Assembly: GCA_965237405.1 (NCBI GenBank)
Contig: OZ250139.1
Location: forward strand, 2,852,001 to 2,916,000
Length of the DNA stretch: 64,000 nt
Direction: 5' to 3'
DNA from: CAUZIB01 sp963663925
Lineage (GTDB): Bacteria > Acidobacteriota > Vicinamibacteria > Vicinamibacterales > UBA8438
Both the position numbers and the translations under genes were made by a program. The notes beneath the pieces were generated by a model that was not told where the DNA came from, did no database searches, and was given only the letters and a program-made list of their open reading frames with translations. The number at the start of each line of letters is the position of its first letter. Within the stretch, counting starts at the first letter, position 1. Below are positions 28,450 to 36,640 of this stretch, in pieces.

Positions 28450-28860
28450 TGTGAGATCGCCGAGCGAAGTGCTGGCCGACCTGAAGGCGAAGCGCATCGA
28501 CTACGAGGAATTCCTGAAGCGAGTGGCGACGCTGGCGGGGCAGGTGCACGCCGGGCGAGCCGACGACACCCCGGAGCCGCTACGGCGAAGCCCCGGACTG
28601 CGAGCGATCTACAACACACTCGTCGCCGCGTCGGTACCGGGTGTGGCGGAGCGGTCGCCAGCGGACGGGTGGCGCGAGGCGGACCCGCCGCTTGACCGCG
28701 CGCAGCGGATCGACGCGTCGCTCCGCGTACGTGCGCCGAATGGATGGCGCGGCTTCCTGGCGAAGGAGCAGGAGGTGAAGCGCCTGATCTATGAGGTGGC
28801 GCAGGACACGGCGCTCGTCGAACGGCTGTTCGCCGTCATTAAGGTCCAGGTGGAGTACTG

Positions 28861-29577
28861 ATGGGGGCGGCGCTGCGGCTTGGAGAACTGCGCATCGACG
28901 TGGTGCGGAAGGACATTAGGAACGTGCACTTGAGCGTGCATCCGCCCAACGGACGCACCCGCATCGCGGCCCCCCGACACCTCAGCGACGCCGCTGTTCG
29001 GGCCTTTGCCATCGGCAAGCTGGGATGGATCCGGAAGCAACAGCGGAAGCTACAGGAGCAGGAACGCGAAGCGCCGCGCGAGTACCTCGACCGTGAGACC
29101 CACTTCGTCTGGGGCCGGCGCTGTCTGCTGCGCGTCGTCGAGCACGAGGCTCCGCCAGTCGTGGAGTGGCGTCAGCACCGGCTGACGCTGTCCGTGCGGC
29201 CGAACACGCCCCGCGAGCGCCGCGCCGAGATCCTGGAGGCGTGGTACCGCGCGCAGCTTCGTGCCGCTGCGGAGCCGCTGGTCGAACTGTGGCAGAAACG
29301 GCTTGATGTTCGCCTGACTTCGCTCTTCGTGCGGCGCATGAGAACCCGCTGGGGAACCTGCACCCCTACGGCTGGCACCATTCGGCTCAACACAGACCTG
29401 GCCAAGAAGCCCGCCGATTGCCTCGAATACATCATCGTGCACGAACTGGCACACCTGATCGAGCCGACCCACAACGCCCGATTCGTGGCCGTTATGGATC
29501 GGTTCCTTCCAGGATGGGTTCACCGCCGGGAACTGCTCAATCGCCTGCCCGTGCGGCACGATGATTGGGAGTACTGA
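28861..29577 (+). CDS. YgjP-like (DUF45) metallopeptidase
   Basis: 238 residues with the zinc site HELAH in EYIIVHELAHLIEPTHNARF and the preceding conserved RRMRTRWGTCTPTAGTIRLN. This is the YgjP/M48-type family. The ATG at 28861 shares its A with the hsdR stop, so it is part of the hsd operon. Such genes recur at the end of type I operons, where their role is unproven; processing of a restriction subunit or of a phage protein is possible. Confidence 0.88.
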   Translation: MGAALRLGELRIDVVRKDIRNVHLSVHPPNGRTRIAAPRHLSDAAVRAFAIGKLGWIRKQQRKLQEQEREAPREYLDRETHFVWGRRCLLRVVEHEAPPVVEWRQHRLTLSVRPNTPRERRAEILEAWYRAQLRAAAEPLVELWQKRLDVRLTSLFVRRMRTRWGTCTPTAGTIRLNTDLAKKPADCLEYIIVHELAHLIEPTHNARFVAVMDRFLPGWVHRRELLNRLPVRHDDWEY

Positions 29578-30080
29578 GGCGACTTCCGGCCAAGACAGAG
29601 GGCATTGCACGGCATTGTCAACTTGTTGACGGTAGCGCGCTCTTGTCCCGTGAAATCGACGCCCCCGATCGTGCTCAGCAGACGCACGTCACCGCATCCA
29701 TTCAACGAACGCGCGGGTGCGAAGCAGACGGTGGTGAGCCAACCGCAGAAGGTGTCGACCGACACCTACCATCGGCATGGCCGGAGCGGGCATTCGTCTG
29801 AAGTCCGACTTGCACACGCAGATCGCCAGGGCAGGATCGGGCCCACGGCCAGCCCACAGCATCCGGCTAGTCCGTTATCCGAACCAGGGTACCAGCATCA
29901 GCGCGGCCGCGTCCGTCGGTTCAAACGCCTAAAGAGATGTCTAGCTGGGCGTGATCCCGAGTCTCCCTTATCATCCCGGATTTCCGATTTGGTCGTGGTA
30001 CCCTGCCCCGCAGAACAGGCGTCGAGCCTTGCTTTTCTGGGCTCTGACGCGGGGAACCGCGCCACGGAAGGTGACACCCT
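29578..30080. other. No recognisable gene; likely degraded DNA
   Basis: Short frames occur on both strands but none has a start, ribosome site or family match. The part from about 29990 leads into an IS1380 remnant and may be the left end of that element. Confidence 0.4.
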
Positions 30081-30180
30081 GTGGGTGAGAAAGAATCCGA
30101 GCCCTTTCAGTTCAAATTCAACGGGTTTCTGAAGGTCGCGATCCCGCGTCACTTCCGACGCCGGCCTGGTTCTGCGAAAG
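30081..30180 (+). pseudogene. IS1380-family transposase, N-terminal fragment
   Basis: The frame EKESEPFQFKFNGFLKVA is the characteristic opening of IS1380 transposases. A frameshift follows, and SRVTSDAGLVL continues in another frame before homology ends. No catalytic region remains. From 30181 to 30702 I see no gene. Confidence 0.72.
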
Positions 30181-30702
30181 CCAAATCGGAAATGTCGGAG
30201 TGAGAGAATGGCACCCTCTGGAAGCAGAGGGACCGGATCAAGCCCAGTGGCCGCGCGGGGCGGGATCCGGGGTCGCACTAGCTTGACAGTTCAAGGCAGG
30301 ACATATCGAGTGACCGACGAACCCTCACGCAAACTTCCTTTAGCTCTAGCAGCATGCTTAGCACGGATAAAAGAAGACGCCAGTTTTGCCGCCCATCGCC
30401 AGCATAGGGTCTGAAGGTTATCTCAGCGCGATCCACGTCAGTTCTCATCCGCCCGCCACGCCTTCTTCGGCACGTCCAGCACGCGACGCATGATCGGCAC
30501 CGTCGCGGGGACCATCACCGCCGACTCCCTTGCTGTAGCCAGCCCGGAGACGCTCTCCGAGCATCCCGGTACCGGTGCCGTGACCGAACTGGTTGAGGAT
30601 CGTCCGCCGTGACAGGCCGGAGCCCCGTGGGTGGCCGTGTCGCCGACCGGCTGCATGGCCTGCGCCCTTGCCCGATAGTGCGGGCTAAGGGACACCTTGC
30701 AG

Positions 30703-32061
30703 TCACAGGATCACGAAACGGTCCGCGGTCTCGAAGATTAAACGCCAGATGCCAGCCCCGCCCACGAGCCCGTTCAACCCTATGATAGCCAGCCGCCCCG
30801 CCCCCCATAGCACCATCAGCGCGAAGCCGGCACAGGCGGTCAGATAGAGTGCCACGAGCACCTGCGTGCCCTTCTCGCTGCCGAATTGGTTTTCCTCCAG
30901 CCAGAACGCTGTGCGGGTCGCGAAAGGCGGGCGCAGAACTGCCAGCGCGAAGACAGCGAAGAACAGATGTATGGCAGTGGGGACGAGGGTGGAAAAGAGC
31001 ATGACGGTCATGGCGGAACCGTACCCTGAGAAGGGCGCCGTTCTCGCGGCCCCGTACTCGGTCCACGCGTAGGGAAGGCCGGCGCCGAAGGCGACGTTCG
31101 CGATGACAATGGCGAGTCCGAACAGGCAGGCGAGCGCTAGGGTTAAGTCGGCCGCGACATGTGCCAGGACGGCGCCCAGCCGGCGCAATATCCCTCGCCG
31201 CAAGGCATCCTCACGCAGCCGTGCCATCAGCCACCGGCTCGCCCACCAGGACGGCCAGTCGAACAGAGCGTTGAGTAGGGGGACACCAAAAATCAGAATA
31301 GAAATCACGACTGCGAATTCGATTGCGGCTCCGCCTATCGGTGTGCCTCCGCCGGGGCCTATGAGGATGCTGCCTATGTATATGGCCGCGACTGCGGCTA
31401 CGCCCACGAGTGTGCCTGCGCCTATGCCTGCGCTTGCGCCTGCGATTGCAACTCCGATTGCGACTCCGACTGCGACAAAGGGCGTCGGTATTGCGCCTTC
31501 GGTTACGACTACGAATGTGACTGCGATTGCGACGACGTACGTCCACAAAACCAGAACGCAGTAGGTATTCTGCTCGGTTAGATGTAACCAAAGACGCTGC
31601 CACCGGACCGCGCCGTGGCGCTGTTCTGCGTACCGCTGTTTCGCCTTGCGGAAGAGGAAAAAGAGGACGACGCTCGCGCCCGTCATCGCGCCGATCGAGA
31701 GCGCCAGTCTTGGCTCGGCCTGCCGCAGGACGTATTGCAGCAACAGATATGCGATGGCGTACAGCATCGCCAGGGCGAAACACATTTCGAAGGCGCGCCA
31801 GCCGAGCGGGGGGCCGAAGAAGCGCTCGAGCCGGGCGAGGAGGTTTTCAAGAAGGCCGGCATAGGCGCGGCTCCATGTCGAACCGTAGAGCCAGCTCCGG
31901 ATGAGAGCGCGCCATTTTTTGCCGGTGAGGGCGGCCAGGAAGAATCCGTAGATTGGAATCAGAGCGAGTAACACACCCTCCAGTACTGGGTCAGCTTGGA
32001 AGCAGAATCCGAGAATTCCAACCCCAGGGGCTCCCGGCCCGCAAGGCGTAGACTCCGCCAT
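30703..32061 (-). CDS. Polytopic membrane protein of unknown function
   Basis: 452 residues with about ten hydrophobic segments and basic loops (FRKAKQRYAEQRH, LMARLREDALRRGILRR). A glycine/valine/alanine-rich pair of helices near residues 190-240 (VGVAIGVAIAGASAGIGAG) is encoded by an imperfect array of GCGACT/GCGCCT-like hexamers between about 31380 and 31500, which may expand or contract. No transporter or enzyme motif is recognised. ATG 32061 is preceded by a G-rich stretch. The gene is intact between two transposon fragments. Confidence 0.6.
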   Translation of the reverse strand: MAESTPCGPGAPGVGILGFCFQADPVLEGVLLALIPIYGFFLAALTGKKWRALIRSWLYGSTWSRAYAGLLENLLARLERFFGPPLGWRAFEMCFALAMLYAIAYLLLQYVLRQAEPRLALSIGAMTGASVVLFFLFRKAKQRYAEQRHGAVRWQRLWLHLTEQNTYCVLVLWTYVVAIAVTFVVVTEGAIPTPFVAVGVAIGVAIAGASAGIGAGTLVGVAAVAAIYIGSILIGPGGGTPIGGAAIEFAVVISILIFGVPLLNALFDWPSWWASRWLMARLREDALRRGILRRLGAVLAHVAADLTLALACLFGLAIVIANVAFGAGLPYAWTEYGAARTAPFSGYGSAMTVMLFSTLVPTAIHLFFAVFALAVLRPPFATRTAFWLEENQFGSEKGTQVLVALYLTACAGFALMVLWGAGRLAIIGLNGLVGGAGIWRLIFETADRFVIL

Positions 32062-32134
32062 TGACGCATCCCCCCCGATTAACGGTCAAATACTGACCTG
32101 GCGCCCGTGGTCGCGCCAGTTTTTGTGAGAGAGC

Positions 32135-32522
32135 TGGGCTCATTTCTAAGCCCACGAGCGCCGCCAGCATGATCGCTTCTAGCGCTGGTGGGCTGTTGCG
32201 GAGCACGCTGTGCGGCCTCGCCGTGTTGTACTCCTGCCGCCATCGTTCGATCAAGATCTTGGCTTCCGTGAGTGTGTATAAGATCTCGCGGTCTAACGGC
32301 GACCTTTCGGATTCGTCCTCGACTGCGGAAGAGTGACCCGAATCCGAACAGCAGCCGGTCACTCGCTGTCAGGCGTGGCGCCCGCCGGCGAGGACGGCGC
32401 AAGACGATCAGTTGCTGCTTGAGCAGAAGATTCTCCGCGATCACCGCTCGCACGCCACCGGGGCCACACAGTGTCGCGGTCATGACGGGCCTGTGAAGCA
32501 GGGTGAGCAGGAGGTCCTTCAT
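32135..32522 (-). pseudogene. Integrase-core transposase with internal deletion
   Basis: The start MKDLLLTLLHRPVMTATLCG and AENLLLKQQLIVLRRPRRRA match the N-terminus of IS3/IS481-like integrase-core transposases. About 65 codons later, in a different frame, the tail EILYTLTEAKILIERWRQEY and NTARPHSVL appears. The catalytic middle is gone. Confidence 0.75.
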
Positions 32523-32970
32523 GCGCGAGACAGCGTAGGCCAGACGTCAGGCGCCACGCAACGTTGCCTCAATCCTGGATGCAGCGAGAGAATTGGGAAT
32601 TCGAGACGCACAAGCAGAAAGTCGCCAGGGCCGCAGCGGCGCAGAAGAAGAAACGGGATAAGCAGGCGAAAGCGAGACACGTCTGAAGTCTTGGGTACCG
32701 CGAGAACAGTAGACCCCTCGTGTCCATTTCGTACACCCCCCGTCGGGGCAGGATCCGATGGGTTTTCTCCAGCTGGCCGTGAGAGTCCCGGACCAGATCG
32801 ATAAGGCCGATCCCGCCGCTTACACTGGTGCCCATGGCGACTGATGGGGTCAGATTGCGGTTGGCACTCGACACAGCCGGCGAGGGTGCGGCCGGCCCGG
32901 AAATGCACACCAGACGTGCTCACGGCGTGAAGGTCCTCAGCAGCCGCGCGAGTAAATAGGTGGTGAATCC
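32523..32970. other. No supported gene; one short C-terminal coding scrap
   Basis: A plus-strand frame ending at about 32690 (REWEF-like start, ETHKQKVARAAAAQKKKRDK) looks like the lysine/alanine-rich tail of a protein whose body is lost. Nothing else is recognisable. Confidence 0.35.
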
Positions 32971-33120
32971 ATGGGTAAGCACTACGTCCCTCGGTTCTTG
33001 CTCAAGAACTGGTCCGCTACCGGTCTAAAACCGGGACCCATGATTCATTTCAGATTCTCCCGAACCGCCGTGCGAGCTCCCGCAACTCATTGTCGACCCA
33101 GCACTGTCTTGAAGCGGTAG
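32971..33120 (+). pseudogene. N-terminal scrap of a DUF4238-like protein
   Basis: From ATG 32971, with AGGTGG upstream, MGKHYVPRFLLKNWS matches the opening of DUF4238 proteins, which begin with a KHHYVP-type motif. After about 16 codons the match ends and the frame runs into the 3' end of the opposite gene. Confidence 0.45.
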
Positions 33121-33830
33121 TCGAGGACTTGCAGATCCTTGTCATCGATTGTCGTCGGTGGCGGCCAATTCATGCAGACGCCCGGCTGCGGGTATAGCTT
33201 GATGAGGCGCGTTGGTGTGGTCGCGCGGGGATACTGAGCGAGGTCGCCCTCCGATTCTCGGAACGCGAAGACCTGCATGGCGAGAAAGTTAGCTGTGAAT
33301 GTAAGCGAATAGACTCGCGGTTGCACATCTTCTGACGTCGCTCGTAGCTGAAGCGAATGGGCGGGCAGGACGCCGTCGTACCGGCCAAGCCAGATCCACA
33401 TATTGGCCGGCAGAGTGTACGATTCCTTGAAGGCCTTGCGCTCGTCCGTTGTGAAGTACTTCGGCTCCGCGGTCGCACCGGTGAACTCGTAGACCATTGC
33501 CGTCTTGACCATCCATCGAATCAGCGCTGTCTGGCGGTCTGGATCGAGGAGAACCTTCACGCCTCGATCGACCATGTCGGTCATGAACGCCATCACATCG
33601 TTCTCGAGACCGCTCATCCATCCGTTGTTGCACCGACTGCAAGGCATGCCGACGGTGATTTCCAGGTCGCTCTTCTGAAACGAAATGGTCTTTCCCTCGC
33701 GCTCAATCTCCGCGCGGAACCTCTTCGCACCTCCCTCAGCGCGCGAAGCGAGGATCACCTTACGCAGCCAGTCGGCCCATACGTGTTCTTGGCTGACGTC
33801 AGGATTGCCACAGAAACCACAAGGACGCAT
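33087..33830 (-). CDS. HNH-endonuclease-like protein
   Basis: About 247 residues from ATG 33830. The N-terminus has a zinc knuckle (RPCGFCGNPDVSQEHVWADW) followed after 50 residues by VGMPCSRCNNGWMSGLE, giving the CxxC...EH...CxxCN pattern of McrA/HNH-like nucleases. The C-terminal 150 residues are unassigned. HNH proteins of this type are found in phages and mobile elements. The frame extends to a GTG at 33857; neither start has a clear ribosome site. Confidence 0.62.
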   Translation of the reverse strand: MRPCGFCGNPDVSQEHVWADWLRKVILASRAEGGAKRFRAEIEREGKTISFQKSDLEITVGMPCSRCNNGWMSGLENDVMAFMTDMVDRGVKVLLDPDRQTALIRWMVKTAMVYEFTGATAEPKYFTTDERKAFKESYTLPANMWIWLGRYDGVLPAHSLQLRATSEDVQPRVYSLTFTANFLAMQVFAFRESEGDLAQYPRATTPTRLIKLYPQPGVCMNWPPPTTIDDKDLQVLDYRFKTVLGRQ

Positions 33831-33969
33831 GGTGTGGAAAGTGTACGGGAAGCCCACGTCGGATGAACGCGGCTAGCCGCTATGTCGATCGGACAGCGAG
33901 GCTGTCCTGCGCCCTAGAGTTTTCTTGGACACTTGATTGCGAGAGAGTTCTCGCAGGAGGAGTGTCGAG

Positions 33970-34107
33970 ATGAGGAAGCAGGTTGAGGAATCGACAGCGG
34001 CGGCGGACGCCCGGATGGCGATCGGAGCGGCCGTCGAGCGTGACCGGAAGGGGCGGTTTTCGGCCCGGCGTAAACGTGCGACGGTACTCCGCCTGCTGCG
34101 GGGCGAT
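33970..34107 (+). pseudogene. IS3-type OrfA, N-terminal fragment
   Basis: MRKQVEESTAAADARMAIGA, then RFSARRKRATVLRLLRGD, is the start of a helix-turn-helix transposase subunit; GAGGAG precedes the ATG. It is cut at GD by the DUF2971 repeat at 34108. Confidence 0.65.
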
Positions 34108-34351
34108 CCTACGATTGGCACCACGAAGAGGAGTGGCGATGGATTCTGATCGGCGAGTCCGGGATCGTTCGAGTTGATCCCAGAGTGATTACGACTATCG
34201 TCTGTGGACTCCGTACCGACGGCGACATCGAGCAGAGGATTCGTGAATGGATTGGGGGCGCGGAGGGGTGGAGATAAGGCGGGGGCAATTTTGCGGGAAT
34301 AGCTTCCTGCTGGAAACGTCAGCCTAGCCAACGCCGCTCGGTCAAGGGCGC
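34108..34351 (+). repeat. Dispersed direct repeat, copy 2 (orphan 3' end of DUF2971)
   Basis: This is a near-identical duplicate of 3831-4075. It joins a transposase fragment on the left and unrelated DNA on the right. It has lost the rest of the gene, and a one-base difference after WI (GGGGGC for GGGGGGC) shifts the frame, so it is a pseudogene fragment. Confidence 0.93.
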
Positions 34352-34504
34352 CTATCATGCCCGTCATGTGCCCAATTCTGTGCCCACCCCCTGTGACAAT
34401 CGGTAGGTCCTGGTCACACTCGCGGCCAGCTCCGCGCCCAGTGTTTCAGGCTGAAAATAGCTGCTATCGTGCTCCATAGCAGTCGGTGTTCTCGCCCGCT
34501 CCGC

Positions 34505-34550
34505 AACTACGAACCGGGAGGTCGCAGGTTCGAATCCGGGCGCGCCAGTG
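34505..34550 (+). other. 3' portion of a tRNA-Arg-like sequence
   Basis: CTACGAACCGGGAGG followed by GCAGGTTCGAATCC and GGGCGCGCCA looks like a bacterial tRNA-Arg (ACG anticodon loop) from the anticodon loop to the 3' end. The 5' half is absent and the T-stem is imperfect, as if four bases were lost. Such 3' tRNA pieces mark integration sites of mobile elements. It cannot encode a functional tRNA. Confidence 0.45.
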
Positions 34551-34698
34551 AGGCGATCACCGAGGCTATCCGTCCGTTCAATCCGCCGGGCGAGTTCGGC
34601 GCACGGCACTTGCACACGCTCTCGACGTATGCAAACCATAGAATCAGACACGGTATAAGACACACGGCGGCGCTCGCCGGAAGGCGCCCTCGCCCTCG

Positions 34699-34722
34699 TG
34701 TCCCAAACGACCGTTTACGACA
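34699..34722. promoter_or_regulatory. Resolvase subsite (res-like inverted repeat)
   Basis: TGTCCCAAACG and CGTTTACGACA face each other across two bases, ending one base before a resolvase start codon. A second dyad with a TATA centre (GACACGGTATAAGACAC) lies about 50 bp upstream. This layout matches the res site of Tn3-type resolvases. Confidence 0.5.
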
Positions 34723-34723
34723 C

Positions 34724-34779
34724 ATGCTGATCGGCTACGCCCGCGTCTCCAAGGCGGACGGCTCCTAGTCGCTGGACCG
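34724..34779 (+). pseudogene. Serine recombinase (resolvase) N-terminal remnant
   Basis: MLIGYARVSKADGS is the start of a Tn3-type resolvase with the catalytic serine in RVS. A TAG follows at codon 15, then SLD, and the rest is replaced by the LuxR control-region repeat. Confidence 0.7.
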
Positions 34780-34783
34780 GCCG

Positions 34784-34905
34784 CGCGGTGGCCTTCTCTG
34801 GGCGGCCCGGGTCTCGGCCGCTTCCTGTATTGTTTCCTTCCGAATTCTCCCGATCGGGTAGTGACTAGGCGGCGAGGGAGTGCTTGTAATACGCTGCCGG
34901 CTATT
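34784..34905 (+). promoter_or_regulatory. LuxR control region, copy 1
   Basis: About 120 bp repeated with minor changes at 36170-36291. The best conserved part contains the palindrome CCCGATCGGG at 34849-34858 within TTCTCCCGATCGGGTAGTGA. TAATAC at about 34887 can act as a -10. It lies 120-240 bp before luxR. A likely binding site for the regulator itself. Confidence 0.6.
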
Positions 34906-35026
34906 CTAGCCCTCCCGGCACTTCGCCGCGGAAAAGCCGCATTCTGGAGCGCGCACGCGCCCGCTCCAGGACATCAACAGCGTCACAGGTGCTGTTCATC
35001 CTGGCCTGGCTGAAGGAAGACTCGCT

Positions 35027-36163
35027 GTGAGCGACCAAGACGCGTTCGCGCGGATCCTGGCGTCGTTGTACCAGGCCACGCTCGACGATCGCCACTGGCC
35101 GGTGACCTCCGCCCTGATTGACGAAGCCTGCGGCATCACGGGCAATTGCCTCTTGGTCGGAGAAGGCCCGCCCGACGACATCCGGGCCATGTTCGTCGGA
35201 GTGTACGCTCGGGGGGAGCGCCAGGCAGACCTGGAACGCGAGTACCTCCAGGTCTACCATCCCCTCGACGAAGCGGTGCCGCGCCTGCGGCAACTGCCCG
35301 ACAGTCAGGTGGTGCCCATCGCTGACCTGTACACGGCCGAGGAGTTGAAGCGCTCACCGAGCTACAACGACATCTTGCGCCGGGCCCACTACCAGCAGGG
35401 CTTGAACGTGCGCCTGGACGGGCCGGATCGCTCGCATATGACGTGGGGGCTCGGCGATCCGGTGGCGTCGGAGGGCTGGGGGTCGGCGACGATCGCGCTG
35501 CTGCAGAGGCTGCTGCCCCAGATCCGGCACTTTGTGTGCGTCCGGCAGGCGCTGGTCCGAGCCGGGGCGCGGGCCACGTCCGCGGCCGCCCTGCTGGAGA
35601 ATCCTCGGATTGGGGTCATCCACCTGGACCGGCGCGGGCAGATCCTGGAGGTCAATGACCGCGCCCGTCGCCTCCTGCGACGTGGCCAGGAGTTGTCGGA
35701 CCGGGAGGGGGTGCTGCGGGCGCGGCAGCCGGCCGATCAGCGCGGTCTTGAACGGCTCGTGGCCGGCGCGCTGCCGACCGCCGGGGCCGTCCCGGTCAGC
35801 GGGTCGATGCTGCTGGCCCGCGCGGCCGGGGCCCCGCCGTTCGTGGTGCACGTCAAACCCGTCGCCGTGCCCCAACCGGACTACGGCGCGCGCTACGTGG
35901 CCGCGTTGGTCCTGATTGTCGAGCCGAGGAGCCAGCATCGGATCGACCCCGATCTGGTGGCCAGGACCCTGGGGCTGACCCCGGTGGAGAGTCGGATTGC
36001 GGTCGGGCTGGCCGAAGGCAAGAGCGTGCGGGAGATGGCCGCGGCCACGGGGCGCACCCCAGGCGCCATCACCTGGCACCTGAAGCAGATCTACCGGAGA
36101 CAGTCGATCGCCGGGCAGGTGGATCTGGTGCGGCTGGTGCTGTCACTCACCGAGTTCGAGTAA
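35027..36163 (+). CDS. LuxR-family transcriptional regulator
   Basis: 378 residues. The C-terminus is a LuxR/GerE helix-turn-helix (LTPVESRIAVGLAEGKSVRE, then ATGRTPGAITWHLKQIYRRQ). The middle (IGVIHLDRRGQILEVNDRARRLL, near residues 193-215) is PAS-like and could sense a ligand; the N-terminal third is unassigned. There is no receiver or typical autoinducer domain. GTG 35027 has AAGGAAG upstream. It is bracketed by two copies of the same control region, the second leading to the autotransporter, so it probably regulates itself and that gene. Confidence 0.85.
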   Translation: MSDQDAFARILASLYQATLDDRHWPVTSALIDEACGITGNCLLVGEGPPDDIRAMFVGVYARGERQADLEREYLQVYHPLDEAVPRLRQLPDSQVVPIADLYTAEELKRSPSYNDILRRAHYQQGLNVRLDGPDRSHMTWGLGDPVASEGWGSATIALLQRLLPQIRHFVCVRQALVRAGARATSAAALLENPRIGVIHLDRRGQILEVNDRARRLLRRGQELSDREGVLRARQPADQRGLERLVAGALPTAGAVPVSGSMLLARAAGAPPFVVHVKPVAVPQPDYGARYVAALVLIVEPRSQHRIDPDLVARTLGLTPVESRIAVGLAEGKSVREMAAATGRTPGAITWHLKQIYRRQSIAGQVDLVRLVLSLTEFE

Positions 36164-36169
36164 GCCGCC

Positions 36170-36291
36170 ACGCGGTGGCGTCCTCTGGGCGGCCCGGTTC
36201 TCGGCCGCGTTCTGCCTTTTTCCTTCCGAATTCTCCCGATCGGGTAGTGACAGGGCGGCGCGGAAGTGCGCGTACTACGCTGCTAGTTTCT
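36170..36291 (+). promoter_or_regulatory. LuxR control region, copy 2, before the autotransporter
   Basis: Second copy of the 34784-34905 segment, with CCCGATCGGG at 36235-36244 and TACTAC in place of TAATAC. It starts just after the luxR stop. The remaining 350 bp up to 36640 hold no gene; a TGACGTCA palindrome occurs at about 36349. Confidence 0.6.
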
Positions 36292-36640
36292 CACGACTGC
36301 CGGGACGGTCTGGCGCAGTTGGCGGTCGCGCGCTTCGCGCAACGGGCGTGACGTCACGATGGCTCTTGCGGCATGGCGGAGGAGCGAATCGTGACACCTC
36401 GTGCCCCCATCCACAAGCATCGCAACCTCTTGGGCCGCGTCGCCCCGCGCCGGCGTTATGGCCTTCGCTCCGCCTCGCCCGCCGGCGCGCGGGATCGAGA
36501 CCGATCCCGTCGCGGGAGCAGATTGAGTACTGGACGGGTATCAACTGGAACGGGGAGATACGGATAGCGGCCTGCACGGGGACGCCATCGGACGGCTGGA
36601 TCCAGGTGGAAGCAACCACACGTACGACGGAGGAAGGAAC

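Larger units (their letters stand above)
24511..28861 (+). pseudogene. hsdR: Type I restriction endonuclease subunit R, interrupted by IS30
   Basis: From GTG 24511 the protein has the nuclease domain (RPDLVLYVNGLAVGVIELKR), then the helicase motor with Walker A TQGSGKS, IFVDECHRTQSG and IGFTGTPL, then LLTGFDAPSC. At codon TCA 27232-27234 it enters an IS30-family element; without it the frame would run only to 27255. After the IS, 28454-28861 gives the HsdR tail (KAKRIDYEEFLKRVATLAGQV, LIYEVAQDTALVERL). Removing the IS and one target duplication does not restore the frame, so small indels are also present. The intact methylase with a broken nuclease makes the system modification-only, unless the truncated HsdR keeps some activity. 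Confidence 0.9.

Noticed and set aside
29520..29765. Minus-strand frame after the YgjP gene
   Set aside because: It overlaps the metalloprotease 3' end and has no family match or start signal.
32519..32923. A 134-codon minus-strand frame
   Set aside because: No recognisable motif, no ribosome site, and a competing plus-strand coding scrap covers part of it.
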